From contig NZ_QJJR01000014.1 of assembly GCF_003201605.1 (NCBI RefSeq), forward strand, positions 1 through 60,828: a DNA stretch of 60,828 nucleotides, read 5' to 3'. The notes beneath the pieces were generated by a model that was given only the letters and a program-made list of their open reading frames with translations, had not been told where the DNA came from and ran no database searches. A program made the translations under genes and the position numbers. Below are positions 58,882-60,828 of the stretch, piece by piece. Origin of the DNA: Streptohalobacillus salinus (GTDB taxonomy: Bacteria > Bacillota > Bacilli > Bacillales > Amphibacillaceae). The first letter of the stretch is position 1. Each line of letters begins with the position of its first letter.

Positions 58882-60138
58882 ATGGAAACAGATGTTGTCG
58901 TTATCGGTGGTGGACCATCAGGTCTGATGGCTGCAATTGCAGCTGCCGAACAAGGCGCTCGTACATTGATCATAGAAAAAGGAAAAAAACTCGGTAAGAA
59001 ATTAGCAATCTCAGGTGGTGGCCGTTGTAACGTAACTAGTCGCTTGCCTAAGGATGAAATCATTAAACATATTCCTGGTAACGGACGGTTTTTATATAGT
59101 GCATTTTCAGTGTTTGATAATGAAGATATCATCTCATTTTTCAGTGAACTTGGAGTTGAATTAAAAGAAGAAGATCACGGAAGAATGTTCCCTGTTAGTG
59201 ACTCTGCCCAAGATGTAGTGAATGCTTTAATTACTAGACTATCCGCACTTGATGTGAAAGTATGGTTAGAAACAGGCGTTAAGGCCATTGATTACCATGA
59301 GAACAGCCACACAGTACTACTGCAAGACGGTCAGAAAATCGAAGCCAAGTCAGTTGTTGTTGCTGTCGGTGGAAAAGCGGTTCCTCACACCGGCTCTACA
59401 GGGGATGGTTATCCTTGGGCAAAAACAGCTGGCCACACCGTAACTGATCTCTACCCTACTGAAGTTCCACTCAAGTCTAACCAGCCATTTATTAAAAATA
59501 AATCTTTACAAGGATTAGCATTGAGAGATGTCGCTTTATCAGTGAAAAATCAAGATGGCAAGCACATTGTGACTCACCAAATGGATATGTTATTTACTCA
59601 CTTTGGTTATTCTGGACCGGCTGTTTTGCGTTGTTCACAGTATGTTGTCAAACTCTTAAAAAACGGCCAACAAGAAGTATCGTTATACATTGATGCATTG
59701 CCAGATAAGAACAAGGAAGCCCTTTTAAGTGAATTACAAGCAATGATGAGTGAAAACTCTAAAAAAGCGATTAAAAATACTTTAAAAGGGTTAGTTCCTG
59801 AGCGTTATCTACATTTTATCTTAGAGAAAAATAAGATTGATTTAGATACAAAGTGTGCAAATATTTCAAATGAGCACATCCGCCATTTCATTGACGACAT
59901 TAAACATTTCGAGTTACTCGTGTATGATAGTTTACCGATTGAGAAAGCTTTTGTTACCGGAGGTGGTGTTTCAATTAAGGAAGTAGTTCCGACAACAATG
60001 GCGTCAAAAATTATGCCTCGGTTATTTTTCTCAGGTGAAATTTTAGACATCCATGGTTACACAGGTGGTTACAACATTACTGCGGCCCTTGTCACCGGCA
60101 GGCTCGCAGGTCAAAATGCTGCTTGGGCAAGTTTTTAG
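58882..60138 (+). CDS. ytfP: HI0933-like flavoprotein (YtfP)
   Basis: 418 residues of the HI0933/YtfP family of FAD-dependent oxidoreductases: dinucleotide loop [16 protein letters not shown] at residues about 6-21, a second glycine motif [11 protein letters not shown] near 48, and a C-terminal FAD-contact [18 protein letters not shown]. Substrate unknown; the family fold is close to thioredoxin reductase-like dehydrogenases. The ATG at 58882 has AGGATAG upstream. Divergent from ytgP, as in B. subtilis; the strong terminator lies 39 bases downstream. Confidence 0.93.
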   Translation: METDVVVIGGGPSGLMAAIAAAEQGARTLIIEKGKKLGKKLAISGGGRCNVTSRLPKDEIIKHIPGNGRFLYSAFSVFDNEDIISFFSELGVELKEEDHGRMFPVSDSAQDVVNALITRLSALDVKVWLETGVKAIDYHENSHTVLLQDGQKIEAKSVVVAVGGKAVPHTGSTGDGYPWAKTAGHTVTDLYPTEVPLKSNQPFIKNKSLQGLALRDVALSVKNQDGKHIVTHQMDMLFTHFGYSGPAVLRCSQYVVKLLKNGQQEVSLYIDALPDKNKEALLSELQAMMSENSKKAIKNTLKGLVPERYLHFILEKNKIDLDTKCANISNEHIRHFIDDIKHFELLVYDSLPIEKAFVTGGGVSIKEVVPTTMASKIMPRLFFSGEILDIHGYTGGYNITAALVTGRLAGQNAAWASF

Positions 60139-60176
60139 ATGTTTATCTACAACTTTTTTTGATGCGACACAACATA

Positions 60177-60222
60177 AAAATCCTTTTACTTATTTTCGAA
60201 ATAAATAAGTAAAAGGATTTTC
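60177..60222 (+). terminator. Terminator after ytfP
   Basis: A 19-bp perfect stem (60177-60195/60203-60221) around AATCCTTTTACTTATTT, followed by only a short T run. Confidence 0.85.
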
Positions 60223-60238
60223 TGGCTGTACACTATTT

Positions 60239-60306
60239 GTGTCAGTGAAGGGATTTTTAGTGAGGCAGAGATTGCTTACTAAAATAACTCGCTGGCACCT
60301 TTTTTC
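60239..60306 (+). ncRNA. Unexplained two-tier stem with a terminal T run
   Basis: GTGTCAGTGA (60239-60248) pairs with TCGCTGGCAC (60289-60298), and inside it TTTTAGTGAG (60255-60264) pairs with CTTACTAAAA (60275-60284); six or more T follow. All three non-Watson-Crick pairs are G-U on the plus-strand RNA and would be A-C on the minus, so a plus-strand RNA fold is favoured. A TACACT box at 60229-60234 could start a short RNA here, but the -35 is poor. It may be a terminator or a small RNA; unknown. Confidence 0.4.
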
Positions 60307-60389
60307 TGTCTAAGTGTAGGAAACAAGTGAACTTTCCAATCATATGAGTTTTAACCACAAAACCATTAGAAGGGAAATCACTTGTATCA

Positions 60390-60545
60390 CACATTCAAAA
60401 TAGCTTTAACTATACGTACAATATCGGTCACATTAAAGGCATTAATAATAAATTCAATGTCTTAGATCGTATCGCTTGTGATTATCGCAATTTCAAGAAC
60501 TATGAGAACCGTATTCTTTTGCTCTTTGCTCACAAAAAAACCTAG
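60390..60545 (+). pseudogene. ISL3-family transposase C-terminal remnant
   Basis: An open frame of 51 codons ending in TAG reads IGHIKGINNKFNVLDRIACD, then YRNFKNYENRILLLF, a good match to the conserved C-terminal end of ISL3 transposases (family pattern SNG-IEG-NN-IK-KR-YGYRNF). The family's catalytic Glu (IEG) is Lys here (IKG), SNG reads NIG, and no start or N-terminal part is present in frame. This is a decayed fragment, not an active element. No clear terminal repeat is visible; the frame ends inside the rRNA operon terminator. Confidence 0.75.
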
Positions 60546-60563
60546 AACCGTAAGGCTCTAGGT
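60533..60563 (-). terminator. rRNA operon terminator
   Basis: ACCTAGA-GCC/GGT-TCTAGGT pairs (60540-60549/60554-60563, one G-U on the minus strand) and is followed by TTTTTTTG, directly after 5S on the minus strand. Confidence 0.9.
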
Positions 60564-60571
60564 AAGTATTT

Positions 60572-60686
60572 GCTTAGCGACGTCCTACTCTCGCAGGGCG
60601 TAAGCCCAACTACCATCGGCGCTGAAGAGCTTAACTACTGTGTTCGGCATGGGAACAGGTGTGACCTCTTCGCTATCATCACTAAA
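60572..60686 (-). rRNA. rrf: 5S ribosomal RNA
   Basis: Read on the minus strand it runs from TTTAGTGATGATAGCGAAGA through GGTCACACCTGTTCCCATGC and CGAACACAGTAGTTAAGC to GAGAGTAGGACGTCGCTAAGC, matching Firmicute 5S. The ends (UUUAGUGA with UCGCUAAG) pair as the terminal helix I over eight pairs. About 115 bases; end positions may be off by one or two. Confidence 0.95.
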
Positions 60687-60742
60687 CCAAAGGGCATATA
60701 CCCTGAAAACTAGATAAGAAGTCTGACAGACAGTTAAAAATT

Positions 60743-60828
60743 TAGTTAAGTCCTCGATCGATTAGTATTCGTCAGCTGCACATGTTGCCATGCTTCCACC
60801 TCGAACCTATCTACCTCATCGTCTCTGA
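60743..60828 (-). rRNA. rrl: 23S ribosomal RNA, 3' end (cut by window edge)
   Basis: The minus strand shows the conserved 3' end of bacterial 23S rRNA, including GAGGTAGATAGGTTCGAGGT and ATCGATCGAGGACTTAACTA. Only the last about 86 bases are in the window. The 57-base 23S-5S spacer contains no tRNA gene. The 16S gene should lie beyond the right edge. Confidence 0.95.

Noticed and set aside
60687-60742. tRNA gene in the 23S-5S spacer
   Set aside because: The 56 bases are too short and no cloverleaf can be drawn.

Overview
The window is a stretch of core chromosome from an AT-rich, low-GC Gram-positive bacterium. It looks like a member of the Bacillaceae, possibly a salt- or alkali-tolerant relative of Amphibacillus, Halolactibacillus or Gracilibacillus; the genus is a guess. 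The reasons are strong AGGAGG-type ribosome binding sites, a T-box in front of tyrS, ccpA next to motP/motS stator genes, the ezrA, nifZ-thiI, sftA-murC-ytxGH and ytpPQR clusters, and a gene order very close to the Bacillus subtilis yt* region. Most genes lie on the minus strand, leading away from an rRNA operon that enters at the right edge.

Layout, left to right. 1-3037: citZ-icd behind a DUF441 membrane gene; no mdh follows icd. 3288-18102: central carbon and fatty-acid genes (fxsA, pyk, pfkA, accA, accD, a FadR-like GntR regulator, malic enzyme), then dnaE, nrnA, a CBS/hotdog regulator (ytoI), a universal stress gene and ackA. 18236-24198: the methyltransferase ytxK, an NAD-kinase homologue with a degenerate nucleotide motif, the amidohydrolase ytcJ and the sulfur-relay pair nifZ-thiI. 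24310-30552: ezrA with a small membrane protein, a GAF free-methionine-sulfoxide reductase, rpsD, a cation efflux gene and tyrS. 30992-38116: a large class A penicillin-binding protein, motP/motS, ccpA and aroA(G). 38477-46727: an FtsA-like ATPase with a long tail, ytxG/ytxH, murC, a nicotinate phosphoribosyltransferase and sftA. 46944-60138: ytpR, ytpQ, ytpP, a PTS IIC-like membrane protein, a lipoprotein, a DUF84 NTPase, an M42 peptidase, trmB, ytmP, an NERD-like gene, thpR, ytzE, an rsuA-like gene, ytgP/murJ and ytfP. 60177-60828: terminators, an unexplained RNA-like fold, an ISL3 transposase remnant, 5S rRNA and the 3' end of 23S rRNA, both on the minus strand.

Functionally, pfkA-pyk, malic enzyme, accDA, ackA, citZ-icd and ccpA form a carbon-overflow and fatty-acid supply set. 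Candidate CcpA sites lie before ackA and ccpA, and candidate FadR- and FapR-like operators lie before the malic enzyme-accDA operon. Cell-envelope and division genes (ezrA, pbp, murC, sftA, ytgP, and perhaps the FtsA-like protein) form a second theme. RNA genes and translation factors (rpsD with leader, tyrS with T-box, ytpR, trmB, rsuA-like, thpR, thiI) form a third.

I saw no CRISPR array, prophage, toxin or defence island, or biosynthetic cluster. The window is mostly conserved housekeeping. The most unusual items are the degenerate NAD kinase, the tail of the FtsA-like protein, the operators before the accDA operon, several terminators or hairpins that abut or occlude the next gene's ribosome binding site, and the structured element beside the IS remnant.
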